Assembly: GCA_029978085.1 (NCBI GenBank)
Contig: JAPOJV010000018.1
Coordinates: 1-35,465 of the forward strand
Direction: 5' to 3'
DNA: 35,465 bases
From: a bacterium
GTDB taxonomy: Bacteria > Planctomycetota > Planctomycetia > Pirellulales > UBA1268
The position numbers and the translations under genes are program-made. The notes under the pieces were generated by a model that searched no databases, was not told where the DNA came from, and saw only the letters and a program-made list of their open reading frames with translations. This document shows positions 18,990-26,792 of this stretch, in pieces. The stretch's first letter is position 1, and each line of letters opens with the position of its first letter.

Positions 18990-19457
18990 GTGTTCGTCGT
19001 CGACACGAACGTGCTGGTATACGCGGTCGATCGCGACGCGGCCGATCACGCCGCCTGCCGGAGCCTGGTGGAGCGGTGCCGGGCGCAGCCAGAGCCGTGG
19101 TATCTGACCTGGGGTATCGCATACGAGTTTCTGCGGGTGACCACCCACCCAGGCATCTTCCGAAACCCGCTCGCGACGAAAGACGCCTGGGCGTTTCTCG
19201 AGGCCGTGTTCGCGTCACCGGGCCTGGACATGCTGCTCGAAACCGAGCGGCACGCCCACGTCGCGGCCGAGGTGTTCATCGAGGTTCCGAGCGTCGCCGG
19301 CAATCTCGTCTTCGACGCCCATACTGCGATCCTGATGCGCGAAAATGGGGTGCGGGCCATCTACACGCACGATGGCGATTTCAACCGCTTCGCTTTCATC
19401 GACGTGCTCGATCCCGCCACGGGCCACCGGCGATCATCATCCAAGCGACACCGCTGA
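18990..19457 (+). CDS. vapC: VapC-type PIN-domain ribonuclease toxin
   Basis: A 155-residue PIN-domain toxin; VapC enzymes are magnesium-dependent RNases that cut specific RNAs, often tRNA or rRNA, and are held inactive by VapB. The acidic active-site residues are present in order: Asp5 (FVVDTNVLVYA), Glu46 (AYEFLR), Asp109 (VFDAHTA) and Asp128/Asp130 (THDGDF). It is therefore expected to be active. The start is GTG, one base after the antitoxin stop, with a G-rich stretch (GGGGCGG) upstream. The basic C-terminal tail (RRSSSKRHR) is extra to the core domain. Confidence 0.9.
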   Translation: MFVVDTNVLVYAVDRDAADHAACRSLVERCRAQPEPWYLTWGIAYEFLRVTTHPGIFRNPLATKDAWAFLEAVFASPGLDMLLETERHAHVAAEVFIEVPSVAGNLVFDAHTAILMRENGVRAIYTHDGDFNRFAFIDVLDPATGHRRSSSKRHR

Positions 19458-19469
19458 GCCGTCCACACT

Positions 19470-20696
19470 GTGTGGCACGTTCCCCGCGCTGGAAAGGAGC
19501 TCCGTCTGCCGATCGTCGTCCGCAATCTGCAGAGCCGCTCCACGAACGGCGCCTTCGACTGCACCGCAACCGTCACGCTCGACGGCGTGGAACGGCCGCT
19601 TACGCTCAGCCGCTACGGCGACCATCCTGAACTCAACCGCCGGGTCGACACCTGCGATCCCTTCGCGGTAGCCCTGCTCGTGCCGGCGATGCTCCGCGGC
19701 GACCCGCTGGTGATCGAGGGAAGCATCGACGAGATGCTGCTGGAATCGCTGCGCGGCCCCGTGCAACACACGCTGCGGCTGATGGCGCCGGGCTGGCGAT
19801 ATGTGCCGATCGAAGCGGATGCCCGACCCGCGTCATCCTTGACCGACTGGACACGGGGAGCGGCGATGGCCATGAGCGGGGGCATCGACAGCATGCATCT
19901 CGCCCGCCACAGGATCCTCGCCGCAGATGTGCCCGAGCCGCTCCGGGTGCGGCTACTCGTGCATCACCACGTCGGAGCGCATGGCGACGACGATCGAGCG
20001 TTCGAGGAGCAGTTCGCCCACGCCCGGCGCATCGCCGATCGGCTGGGGCTGCCGATCGTGGGCACCCGCTGCTCGCTCACCGCCGCCTTCCGGGGCCTGA
20101 AACACATCTACTCCGTGACGACGCGGAACCTCGCGGCCTCGCTGGCACTCGACCACCTGTTCACTGCTTTTCATTACGCCTCGACGGAGCCGATCGGTGA
20201 GCGGCCCCAGATGAGCGAGATGGGTGGCGCGTCGATCCTCGACGCCACGCTGCTGCCCCTCTTCAATACGACGAGCACGGTCTGGCTCCCCTTCGGCGGC
20301 GATACGACACGCCTCCGGAAGACGACCGACGTGATCTTCGACGACCGACTCTGCGGTGAGTTGCTCGTCTGCGTCCGCGGCTTTCGCCGCGACCGGGCCG
20401 CACTCAACTGCGGACGCTGCTACAAGTGCGCCAGAGTGCTTCTCCAGGCCGAGGCCGACGGCCGATTCGACACCGTCGCCAGCATGTTCGACGTGGCGGG
20501 CTATCGTCGCGGCAAGTCACACTCGATCCTCAGACTGCTCCGCTGGTCGCTCGGCACGAGCCGCAATGTCAACGAGGTCGACCTGGTGAAGCATCTCTAT
20601 GCCCGTCGGTATCCCTTTCCGGACTGGGCCTGGCCCGGCGTCGCCCTGACGCTCCTGCTGCACGGCACGACACCCAGCGGACACCCGTTGCCTTAG
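19470..20696 (+). CDS. PP-loop ATP-pyrophosphatase-like protein of unknown function
   Basis: A protein of up to 408 residues with an adenine-nucleotide alpha-hydrolase core. AMSGGIDSMHL (SGGxDS PP-loop at 136-141) adenylates substrates in tRNA-modifying, QueC/ExsB and asparagine-synthetase relatives. A Cys cluster, CGRCYKC (314-320), resembles the zinc site of QueC-type proteins but the rest does not match QueC. The N-terminal 130 residues form a separate domain (DPFAVALLVPAMLRGDPLVIEG) seen before PP-loops in proteins near polysaccharide loci, as I recall. The substrate is unknown. The in-frame GTG at 19470 has no ribosome-binding site, whereas a strong GGAAAGGAG at 19491-19499 points to a start near 19506 (CTG, LPIVVRNL), giving 396 residues. 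It starts 12 bases after vapC and ends two bases from the convergent FAD oxidoreductase. Confidence 0.75.
   Translation: MWHVPRAGKELRLPIVVRNLQSRSTNGAFDCTATVTLDGVERPLTLSRYGDHPELNRRVDTCDPFAVALLVPAMLRGDPLVIEGSIDEMLLESLRGPVQHTLRLMAPGWRYVPIEADARPASSLTDWTRGAAMAMSGGIDSMHLARHRILAADVPEPLRVRLLVHHHVGAHGDDDRAFEEQFAHARRIADRLGLPIVGTRCSLTAAFRGLKHIYSVTTRNLAASLALDHLFTAFHYASTEPIGERPQMSEMGGASILDATLLPLFNTTSTVWLPFGGDTTRLRKTTDVIFDDRLCGELLVCVRGFRRDRAALNCGRCYKCARVLLQAEADGRFDTVASMFDVAGYRRGKSHSILRLLRWSLGTSRNVNEVDLVKHLYARRYPFPDWAWPGVALTLLLHGTTPSGHPLP
19491..19499 (+). promoter_or_regulatory. Strong ribosome-binding site inside the annotated 5' end of the PP-loop gene
   Basis: GGAAAGGAG is the best Shine-Dalgarno match nearby. 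It has no ATG/GTG/TTG in the right frame at normal distance. An in-frame CTG at 19506, seven bases past the AGGAG, is the best candidate start and would remove 12 residues. Confidence 0.45.
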
Positions 20697-20698
20697 CG

Positions 20699-22528
20699 TC
20701 AGCCTGGCGACGGAGACTTCGCGTCCTCGTTGCGCTCCACGGGTGGCCGGGGCCGCCGGGCATTGCCGGGGAGTTGCAGGAGTTCGTCCAGCTCGCTCCA
20801 GTGCTTCTCATAGACGCCCCGCGGCGTCGTGCTGTGCCTGAGCGCCACGCTCGCCGCCTTGCCCACCACTTCTCCCATCATCCCGCACGTCTTCATTACC
20901 CGGACGGTGCCAAGGGCCTCGTGCGTGACGGAGATGCAACGCCCCGCCATGAACAGGTTCTCCACGTCCTTTGAATAGAAGCAGCGGTAGGGAATGGGGT
21001 AGCCGTACTTGCGGTCGATGCGGTTGTCATGCACCGCGATCGAGATGAACGGGTTGTCAGGAAACTTTTTGGCGTACTCCTTCTTCGGGTAGTGGAGGTC
21101 GATCGACCACGTGCTCGGCACGCAGCCGTCGACAAAATCCTTCTTGCCGACGATATCGTCCTGCGTGAGCACCACGTCGCCGAGGATCTGCCGGCTCTCG
21201 CGCGGGCCGCCCACGTAGGCCACCCACGTGAGCGCGGCCTTCGGGTGCTTGGCGGCGCCATCACCGTTTTTCATGGCGTTCCACGCGCCGAAGACGGCCC
21301 GCAGGTTCCAGTCGCGGATGCCCTCGGCGTCGCCGAGCGGGTCCTTGTCGTAACCGCTCTCCCAGAACCACTCGGCATGAAAGTTTCGCGGATAGGGGAA
21401 GTCGGCCATTTCCAGAGGCAGGGCCCACGGCGTCTCGGGAAACGACTGTGGCGTGGTCTCCTCTGCCCACGTCCACATGTTGCTCATGCCCATCCGCCCC
21501 TTGGCCTCCATCACCGTCTCAGCGCCGGCGAGGTGGGCGATCGTGGCATGGCCGGTGGCGTCGCAGAAGAACGTGCCCGTGAACGCGAGTTCGCGGCTCG
21601 TCTTCGTGTCGAGACAGGTCACGCTGGTGATCCGGTCGCCCTCCCGCGCGACCGCAAAGGCGTGCGTGTTGAGAAAGAGATCGATGTTCGGCTCGTCGCG
21701 AACCACCTGCTCCTTTTTCGCGTCGCCAAACTCCTCGTACGTGCCCGGGCTCTTCTTCGCCTTGTCGGCGAATTCGTCCACGATCTCGCCGATGTGGGGA
21801 TATTTGCCCCGCTTGATCAGCCCCATCGCCCACACGCGGATCTCGCTCGAGCCGTTGCCGCCGAGCACGGGCCGGTCTTGAATGAGCGCCGCCTTCAGGC
21901 CCATCCGAGCGGCGGAGATCGCGGCCCCCATTCCGGCATAGCCGCCGCCGACCACGACCAGGTCATACGGCCCCTTCGTCTCGGGCGCTTGCGGCAGGCC
22001 GAGCGCCTCCCGCCGCCAGGTGGCCAGAATCGCCGAGTCGTTCGGCGGCGGGCGATCCTCGGTCGTGAACGCGATGCAGTCGCAGCGGCCGTCGAAGCCC
22101 GCGAGATCGTGCAGCGCGATCGTCGTCTCGCCAGCCGGCACGTTCACCGTGCCGCCATCCTGCCAGCCCCAATCCGCCCCCTGCGTGCCGAAGGTCTCCG
22201 CGAGGGGAGCGCTGTTCACCAGCACCTGAAACCTCCCTGGCGTGCCCGGGGCATTCCACCTCGCCACCCAATCCTTCGTCCGCACGAACACGCGGTAGGT
22301 GCCCGCTGCCGGAAACACCACCTTCGTCGTGGCGTCGGCCACAGGTCTTCCCAGGCCGTGGGCCAGCAGATAGGGCGACCCCATCTCGCGGATGAACTGC
22401 GTGTCGAGGCTCCATCCGCCATGGTCGGTGAAGCTCTCGGCCTCGACGAACACCGTCGCGGCGGAGGCCTTGTTGCAGACCACGCTGCATACCACAACCA
22501 GGATCAACACCAGTCCACGACGCCACAT
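20699..22528 (-). CDS. Secreted FAD-dependent oxidoreductase with N-terminal carbohydrate-binding-like domain
   Basis: A 609-residue exported flavoprotein of the FAD_oxidored (PF12831-type) family abundant in planctomycetes. A Sec signal peptide (MWRRGLVLILVVVCSVVCNKASA) is followed by a beta-rich domain of about 140 residues beginning TVFVEAESF, a start typical of CBM6/galactose-binding-like folds. The Rossmann FAD motif YDLVVVGGGYAGMGAAISAARMG comes next, then LGGNGSSEIRVWAMG. The C-terminal part includes NLFMAGRCISVTHEALGTVRVM, the second FAD-contacting region of the family. The ATG at 22528 is preferred because GGGAGG lies 7 bases upstream; another ATG at 22534 abuts that site. Substrate is unknown; a sugar or polysaccharide is a reasonable guess. 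It is divergent from the DUF808 gene. Confidence 0.88.
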   Translation of the reverse strand: MWRRGLVLILVVVCSVVCNKASAATVFVEAESFTDHGGWSLDTQFIREMGSPYLLAHGLGRPVADATTKVVFPAAGTYRVFVRTKDWVARWNAPGTPGRFQVLVNSAPLAETFGTQGADWGWQDGGTVNVPAGETTIALHDLAGFDGRCDCIAFTTEDRPPPNDSAILATWRREALGLPQAPETKGPYDLVVVGGGYAGMGAAISAARMGLKAALIQDRPVLGGNGSSEIRVWAMGLIKRGKYPHIGEIVDEFADKAKKSPGTYEEFGDAKKEQVVRDEPNIDLFLNTHAFAVAREGDRITSVTCLDTKTSRELAFTGTFFCDATGHATIAHLAGAETVMEAKGRMGMSNMWTWAEETTPQSFPETPWALPLEMADFPYPRNFHAEWFWESGYDKDPLGDAEGIRDWNLRAVFGAWNAMKNGDGAAKHPKAALTWVAYVGGPRESRQILGDVVLTQDDIVGKKDFVDGCVPSTWSIDLHYPKKEYAKKFPDNPFISIAVHDNRIDRKYGYPIPYRCFYSKDVENLFMAGRCISVTHEALGTVRVMKTCGMMGEVVGKAASVALRHSTTPRGVYEKHWSELDELLQLPGNARRPRPPVERNEDAKSPSPG

Positions 22529-22568
22529 CGCCATACCTCCCACAATGATCTTTACGTCGTCGCCGGGT

Positions 22569-22596
22569 TTGCTGTCGAAGAGCGGCCAAGTATAAC
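22569..22596 (+). promoter_or_regulatory. Promoter of the DUF808 gene, near-leaderless
   Basis: TTGCTG (22569-22574) and TATAAC (22591-22596, five of six matches) are 16 bases apart. Transcription would begin about 22602-22604, at or a few bases before the ATG at 22605, leaving almost no leader, as at vapB. Confidence 0.45.
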
Positions 22597-22604
22597 GCGA
22601 TGCC

Positions 22605-23561
22605 ATGGCCTCCAGCCTCCTGCTCCTGCTCGACGACATCGCGACGGTCCTCGACGACGTGGCGACGATGACGAAGGTCGCCGCGAAGAAGACGGCGGGC
22701 GTGCTTGGCGACGACCTGGCGCTCAACGCCAAGGAGGTCACGGGCGTGCAGCCTGCCCGTGAGCTAGCCGTCGTCTGGCGGGTGGCCCGCGGCTCGGCGC
22801 TCAACAAGGCGATCCTCGTGCCGGCGGCCCTCGCGCTCAGCTGGCTCGCACCGTGGGCGGTCACGCCTCTGCTCATCGCCGGCGGCGCCTACCTCTGCTA
22901 CGAGGGTGCCGAGAAAATCCTGCACCGACTCCTGCATCCTGCCACCGCTGGCCACGACGGGCACGCCCACGCAGCTCACGCGGCCCCATCACGATCCGCT
23001 GATGCGGGCGACTCAACTGCGCTCGAGTCGCAGAAGATCGCCGGTGCGATCCGCACCGATTTCATCCTCTCGGCCGAAATCATCGTGATCACGCTCGGCG
23101 TCGTGTCGGGCAGGCCATTCCTCATCCAGCTGGCCGTGCTGCTCGCCATCTCCGCCGCGATGACGGTCGGCGTCTACGGCCTGGTGGCCGCGATCGTGAA
23201 GCTCGACGACGCCGGTAGCCTGCTGGCAACTCGGCGAGAGCCGTTCCTTGCGGCCGTCGGCCGTGGCATTCTTGCCGCAGCCCCGTGGCTGATGCGCGGG
23301 CTCTCCATCGCAGGGACGGCCGCGATGTTTCTCGTGGGCGGCGGCATCATCGCCCACGGCGTGCCGGCCATCCATCACGCCCTTCACGATCTCACGGCTT
23401 GGCTCTCCGCGAGCGGCCACGCTCCGTCGCCATGGGCCACACCGCTCGAGACGGCAGTCAACGCGATTGTCGGCGTGAGTGCCGGCCTACTCCTCGTCGG
23501 TGGGGTCACCGTCGTACGCGCGGCGTCGGGGTGGAAGAACGGCTCAGGACGACACGCCTGA
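22605..23561 (+). CDS. yedI: DUF808 (YedI-like) inner-membrane protein
   Basis: A 318-residue membrane protein of the DUF808 family. The diagnostic N-terminus SSLLLLLDDIATVLDDVA, then KKTAGVLGDDLALNA, GVQPARELAVVW and SALNKAILVPAAL, match the family closely, as do YLCYEGAEKILH, QKIAGAIRTDFILSAEI and the late helices with GGGIIAHG. Six or so hydrophobic helices are visible, with a His-rich cytoplasmic or periplasmic loop around residues 110-135 (HDGHAHAAHAA). The family has no established biochemical role. The 3' end overlaps the convergent unknown gene by 18 bases. Confidence 0.92.
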   Translation: MASSLLLLLDDIATVLDDVATMTKVAAKKTAGVLGDDLALNAKEVTGVQPARELAVVWRVARGSALNKAILVPAALALSWLAPWAVTPLLIAGGAYLCYEGAEKILHRLLHPATAGHDGHAHAAHAAPSRSADAGDSTALESQKIAGAIRTDFILSAEIIVITLGVVSGRPFLIQLAVLLAISAAMTVGVYGLVAAIVKLDDAGSLLATRREPFLAAVGRGILAAAPWLMRGLSIAGTAAMFLVGGGIIAHGVPAIHHALHDLTAWLSASGHAPSPWATPLETAVNAIVGVSAGLLLVGGVTVVRAASGWKNGSGRHA

Positions 23562-24440
23562 CCACCACCCGTAGGTGCAGACTGGCAGTCTGCACACTGA
23601 CCGCGGCCCGCACTCCGCAGGTTGGACAACCTGCGGCTCCAGCGGGACGACCTGTGCACCGAACCGTGGGCGGCCGCCGAGCGTTTGCGCGAGGGCGTAG
23701 GCAAGCAGGAGTGCCGATGCCGCCGTGGCCGCCGCGACGAGCAGCATGCGCGTGCGGTCGCCGAGTCCGGCCCGCCGCGCCGCCCATGCGACGAACGGCA
23801 GCCACTGGATCGCATGGATCACCACGCCGTGCGGAAACTTCACGACGCCGGCCGCCCCGAAGATTTCCGGTGGCCGGCCGGCGGCCACCTGCATGTCGCC
23901 ATACGCGCCCGCCCAGATGCCGAGCAGGCACGAGACGACGAGTAGCACGAGCCCGGCCCGCGCGGCCAGGAGCATGTCAGTCGCCACCGGCGGCCGCGCA
24001 CGACACCAGCGGACCGCGAGGTCGATGATCACGGCGGTCACGACCAGAATCAGCCCGCCCATCACGTCGTAGAGCCACGAGTCGAGCGGCGTCTGCCGAT
24101 TGAAGTGGCTGGCCACGCCCCGCCACCGCTGCAGGTCGATGAGTGCCACCTCGATCAGGAGCGCCCAGGCCGTGAGCCGGGCGAGCCACACGTCACCCCA
24201 CCGCTCGCCCAGCTTCGACCAGGCCCAGCCCAACGAGATCGCCGTCGCGCCGCCGGAGATGCCAAACAGGATCGGCTTCCGCCACGTGACCGGCCCCTCC
24301 CACGGCCCGCCGAGCACGGCCCACACCACGAGATGGATCACACCGCTCGCGACGAGCACGAGGCCGATCGCGGCCAGCGGCCACGCGCGGCGATCGAGCC
24401 ACCAGCGGTTCGGGCATCCGGTCGATGGGGCGGCAGGCAT
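23544..24440 (-). CDS. Unknown multi-pass membrane protein with repeat-encoded tail
   Basis: A 298-residue hydrophobic protein with about seven to eight predicted transmembrane helices and no family I recognise. Recurring features are an early PWEGPVTWRKPILFGISGGAT block, a central LDSWLYDVMGGLILVVTAVI segment, and KFPHGVVIHAIQWLPFVAW. The last two suggest a possible His-containing membrane site. The final 30 residues or so (from EPQVVQPAECGPRS onward) are not membrane-like and are encoded across two palindromic repeats at 23575-23636, so the original stop may have been lost. The ATG at 24440 is preceded by a GTG codon at 24443; no clear ribosome-binding site is visible. It is divergent from the aldo/keto reductase gene, 63 bases away. 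Confidence 0.7.
   Translation of the reverse strand: MPAAPSTGCPNRWWLDRRAWPLAAIGLVLVASGVIHLVVWAVLGGPWEGPVTWRKPILFGISGGATAISLGWAWSKLGERWGDVWLARLTAWALLIEVALIDLQRWRGVASHFNRQTPLDSWLYDVMGGLILVVTAVIIDLAVRWCRARPPVATDMLLAARAGLVLLVVSCLLGIWAGAYGDMQVAAGRPPEIFGAAGVVKFPHGVVIHAIQWLPFVAWAARRAGLGDRTRMLLVAAATAASALLLAYALAQTLGGRPRFGAQVVPLEPQVVQPAECGPRSVCRLPVCTYGWWSGVSS
23575..23636. repeat. Two adjacent perfect palindromes (element B pair)
   Basis: The first, 23575-23595, has 9-base arms GTGCAGACT and AGTCTGCAC around GGC. The second, 23615-23636, has 10-base arms CCGCAGGTTG and CAACCTGCGG around GA. They lie just past the DUF808 stop and inside the 3' end of the convergent membrane-protein gene. They look like REP units and could also act as a two-way terminator for the convergent pair, though no T-run follows. 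Confidence 0.8.
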
Positions 24441-24503
24441 CACACATCGAGTCTACCGCCGATCCGCTGGCAGGTGGCCAGCCGATCGGTCACACTCCCT
24501 CGC

Positions 24504-25490
24504 ATGAATACTCGCACCTTCGGACGGACGGGCTGGCAGGTTTCCGAGATCGGCTTCGGCGCCTGGGGCATCGGCGGCGGCCAGTGGGGCGGCGCCGACG
24601 AGGCCGAATCGATGCGGACGCTCCACACGGCCCTCGACGCCGGGATCAATTTCTTCGACACGGCCGACGTCTACGGCGACGGACTCTCCGAGCGGCTCAT
24701 CGCCAGGCTGCGGCGCGAGCGGACCGAACCCTTTTATGTCGCCACGAAAGCGGGCCGGCGGCTCCCGTCCCAGACCGTGGCCGGCTATTCGCGTGAGAAC
24801 CTTACCGCATTCGTGGACCGCAGTCTCTCGAACCTCGGCGTCGAGCGGCTCGACCTGCTCCAGCTGCACTGCCCCCCCACCGACGTCTACTACCGGCCCG
24901 AGGTGTTCGGCATCCTCGATGACCTCGTAGCCGCTGGGAAAATCCGGTTCTACGGCGTGAGCGTGGAGAAGGTGGAGGAGGCGCTCAAGGCGATCGAGTA
25001 TCCACATGTGCAGAGCGTGCAGATCATCTTCAACGCGTTTCGCCTCCGTCCATCGGAGCTGTTCTTCGAACAGGCCAAGCGGCGGAACGTGGCCGTGATC
25101 GCGCGGGTGCCGCTGGCGAGTGGCCTGCTCTCTGGCCGGTTCACGCGGCTCACGGAGTTTCCGGCGGATGACCATCGCGCCTTCAACCGCGAGGGTGCGA
25201 TGTTCGACCGCGGCGAGACCTTTTCCGGCGTCGACTACGACACGGGACTCGAGGCCGTCGAGCGGCTCAAGTCGCTCGTGCCACCCGGGGCCACACTGGC
25301 GCAGTTCGCGCTGCGGTGGATTCTGTCGTTCGAAGCCGTCTCCTGCGTGATCCCCGGCGCGCGGCGGCCGGAGCAGGTTCGCGACAATGCCCGGGCAGCC
25401 GATCTGCCTCCGCTCGACGCCCCCACGCTGGCGGCGGTGCAGGAGATCTACGACGCCGCGATCCGTCCGCTCGTGCACCAACGCTGGTAG
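24504..25490 (+). CDS. Aldo/keto reductase
   Basis: A 328-residue cytosolic NADPH-dependent aldo/keto reductase with the complete catalytic tetrad: Asp52 and Tyr57 (FFDTADVYGDG), Lys82 (VATKAG) and His122 (LQLHCPP). The TIM-barrel C-terminus includes LAQFALRWILS and VIPGARRPEQVRDNA, where the coenzyme 2'-phosphate is usually bound. The closest subgroup is the general stress/tas-like AKR type, and the physiological substrate is unknown. The ATG at 24504 begins the conserved MNTRTFGRTGWQVSEIGFG; no clear Shine-Dalgarno precedes it. The next gene begins two bases after its stop, suggesting one transcript. Confidence 0.93.
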   Translation: MNTRTFGRTGWQVSEIGFGAWGIGGGQWGGADEAESMRTLHTALDAGINFFDTADVYGDGLSERLIARLRRERTEPFYVATKAGRRLPSQTVAGYSRENLTAFVDRSLSNLGVERLDLLQLHCPPTDVYYRPEVFGILDDLVAAGKIRFYGVSVEKVEEALKAIEYPHVQSVQIIFNAFRLRPSELFFEQAKRRNVAVIARVPLASGLLSGRFTRLTEFPADDHRAFNREGAMFDRGETFSGVDYDTGLEAVERLKSLVPPGATLAQFALRWILSFEAVSCVIPGARRPEQVRDNARAADLPPLDAPTLAAVQEIYDAAIRPLVHQRW

Positions 25491-25492
25491 TG

Positions 25493-26752
25493 ATGGAGAC
25501 CACCGACATTCTCGTCGTCGGCGCGGGCGCGGCAGGCCTGTTCGCGGCCACGTGGGCGGGCCGCGCGGCCCGGGCTACGGCGGCGAGTGATGCGCGGCAG
25601 CGGATCCTCGTCGTGGATGGCGCCCGCAAACTCGGCGCGAAGATCCTCGTGGCGGGGGGCGGCCGCTGCAACGTCACACACCACGTAGTCAGCGAGGCCG
25701 ACTACGCCGGTAGTTCCCCGGCCGCGATCCGCAAGGTGCTCAGGCGATTTTCTGCGGCCGACACGATGCGGTTCTTCGAGGAGGCGGGCGTCGCCCTCAA
25801 GCAGGAAGACACCGGCAAACTCTTTCCCGTCACCGACTCGGCCCGCACGGTGCTCGAGGCCCTGATCGCCGAGGCGACCCGCGCCGGCGCCGAGATCCGC
25901 CATCCGGCCCGCGTGACGGAGATCGTGGCGACTCCGAATGGCTTCACCATCACGACCGACGCCGGCCCGATCGAGGCCCGCCGCGTGATCCTCTGCACCG
26001 GCGGCAAGTCGCTGCCGAAGTCGGGCTCTGATGGCGGCGGCTTCGCGCTGGCGCAGAGCCTCGGTCATTCACTTGCCGAGCCACTCGTGCCGGCCCTCGT
26101 GCCGCTCGTGCTCGCCACCGGCCACTGGATCACCGGCCTCTCCGGCCTCACGCTGCCAACCACCGTCACGCTCACCACGGCCACGGGCAAGCGGCTCGTG
26201 TCGTTCACCGGCAGTACGCTCTGCACCCACGTCGGCCTCTCCGGCCCGGCGATCCTCGACATCAGCCGCCACTGGCTCATCGCCCGTCATACCGATCCGG
26301 GCGTGGCACTCGCCATCAACTGGCTGCCGGGTGTTTCCACCGACGACTGCGACCGGCTGCTCGTGGAGGGGCAGCGCCGCGGCGCCGTCGCCGTGCTCCG
26401 CGACATGGTCCCCGACCGCCTCGCCCGCACGCTCTGCGAACTCGCCGGCGCACCACCGACGGGTGACGTGCCCCGCGATGCGCGGCGGCGGCTGGCGACG
26501 CTCGCCACGGCCACGCCGCTGCCCGTCACGGGCGACCGCGGCTTCGCGGTGGCGGAGGCCACGGCCGGCGGCGTGCCGCTCGCCGAGGTGCGGCTGGAGA
26601 CGATGGAGAGCCGGATTCGCCCCGGCCTGTTCTTCGCCGGCGAGGTGCTCGACGTCGACGGCCGCATCGGCGGCTTCAATTTCCAGTGGGCCTGGGCCAG
26701 CGGCTTCGTCGCCGGCTCCGCCGCGGGCCGGCGCGAGCCGAGTCGCCCGTGA
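25493..26752 (+). CDS. BaiN/HI0933-family FAD-dependent oxidoreductase
   Basis: A 419-residue flavoprotein of the HI0933/BaiN (YhiN-like) family. The FAD-binding motif ILVVGAGAAGLFAA is at the N-terminus. The family hallmark RKLGAKILVAGGGRCNVTH follows, then LKQEDTGKLFPVTDSA, CTGGKSLPKSGSDGGG and the C-terminal FFAGEVLDVDGRIGGFNFQWAWASG. Activity in the family is poorly defined, although BaiN has been linked to steroid/bile-acid reduction in gut clostridia. No such pathway is visible here. It starts two bases after the aldo/keto reductase stop, so the two are likely cotranscribed. The 3' end faces bamA across a 40-base spacer holding palindrome C. Confidence 0.92.
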   Translation: METTDILVVGAGAAGLFAATWAGRAARATAASDARQRILVVDGARKLGAKILVAGGGRCNVTHHVVSEADYAGSSPAAIRKVLRRFSAADTMRFFEEAGVALKQEDTGKLFPVTDSARTVLEALIAEATRAGAEIRHPARVTEIVATPNGFTITTDAGPIEARRVILCTGGKSLPKSGSDGGGFALAQSLGHSLAEPLVPALVPLVLATGHWITGLSGLTLPTTVTLTTATGKRLVSFTGSTLCTHVGLSGPAILDISRHWLIARHTDPGVALAINWLPGVSTDDCDRLLVEGQRRGAVAVLRDMVPDRLARTLCELAGAPPTGDVPRDARRRLATLATATPLPVTGDRGFAVAEATAGGVPLAEVRLETMESRIRPGLFFAGEVLDVDGRIGGFNFQWAWASGFVAGSAAGRREPSRP

Positions 26753-26762
26753 AGCTCCGCAT

Positions 26763-26786
26763 CCGGTCACGGCGTGACCGGGCTAC
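26763..26786. repeat. Palindromic element C, copy 1 (convergent junction)
   Basis: The core GGTCACGGCGTGACC with flanking CC/GG forms a perfect hairpin, followed by GGGCTAC. The same 22 bases recur at 33813-33834. It sits between the stop codons of the BaiN-like gene and bamA and could act as a two-way terminator or mRNA-stabilising hairpin. Confidence 0.8.
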
Positions 26787-26792
26787 GCGCCG

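Noticed and set aside
19470..20696. The PP-loop gene as queC
   Set aside because: It has SGGxDS and a Cys cluster, but the overall length, the long N-terminal domain and the surrounding sequence do not match QueC, and no other queuosine genes are present.
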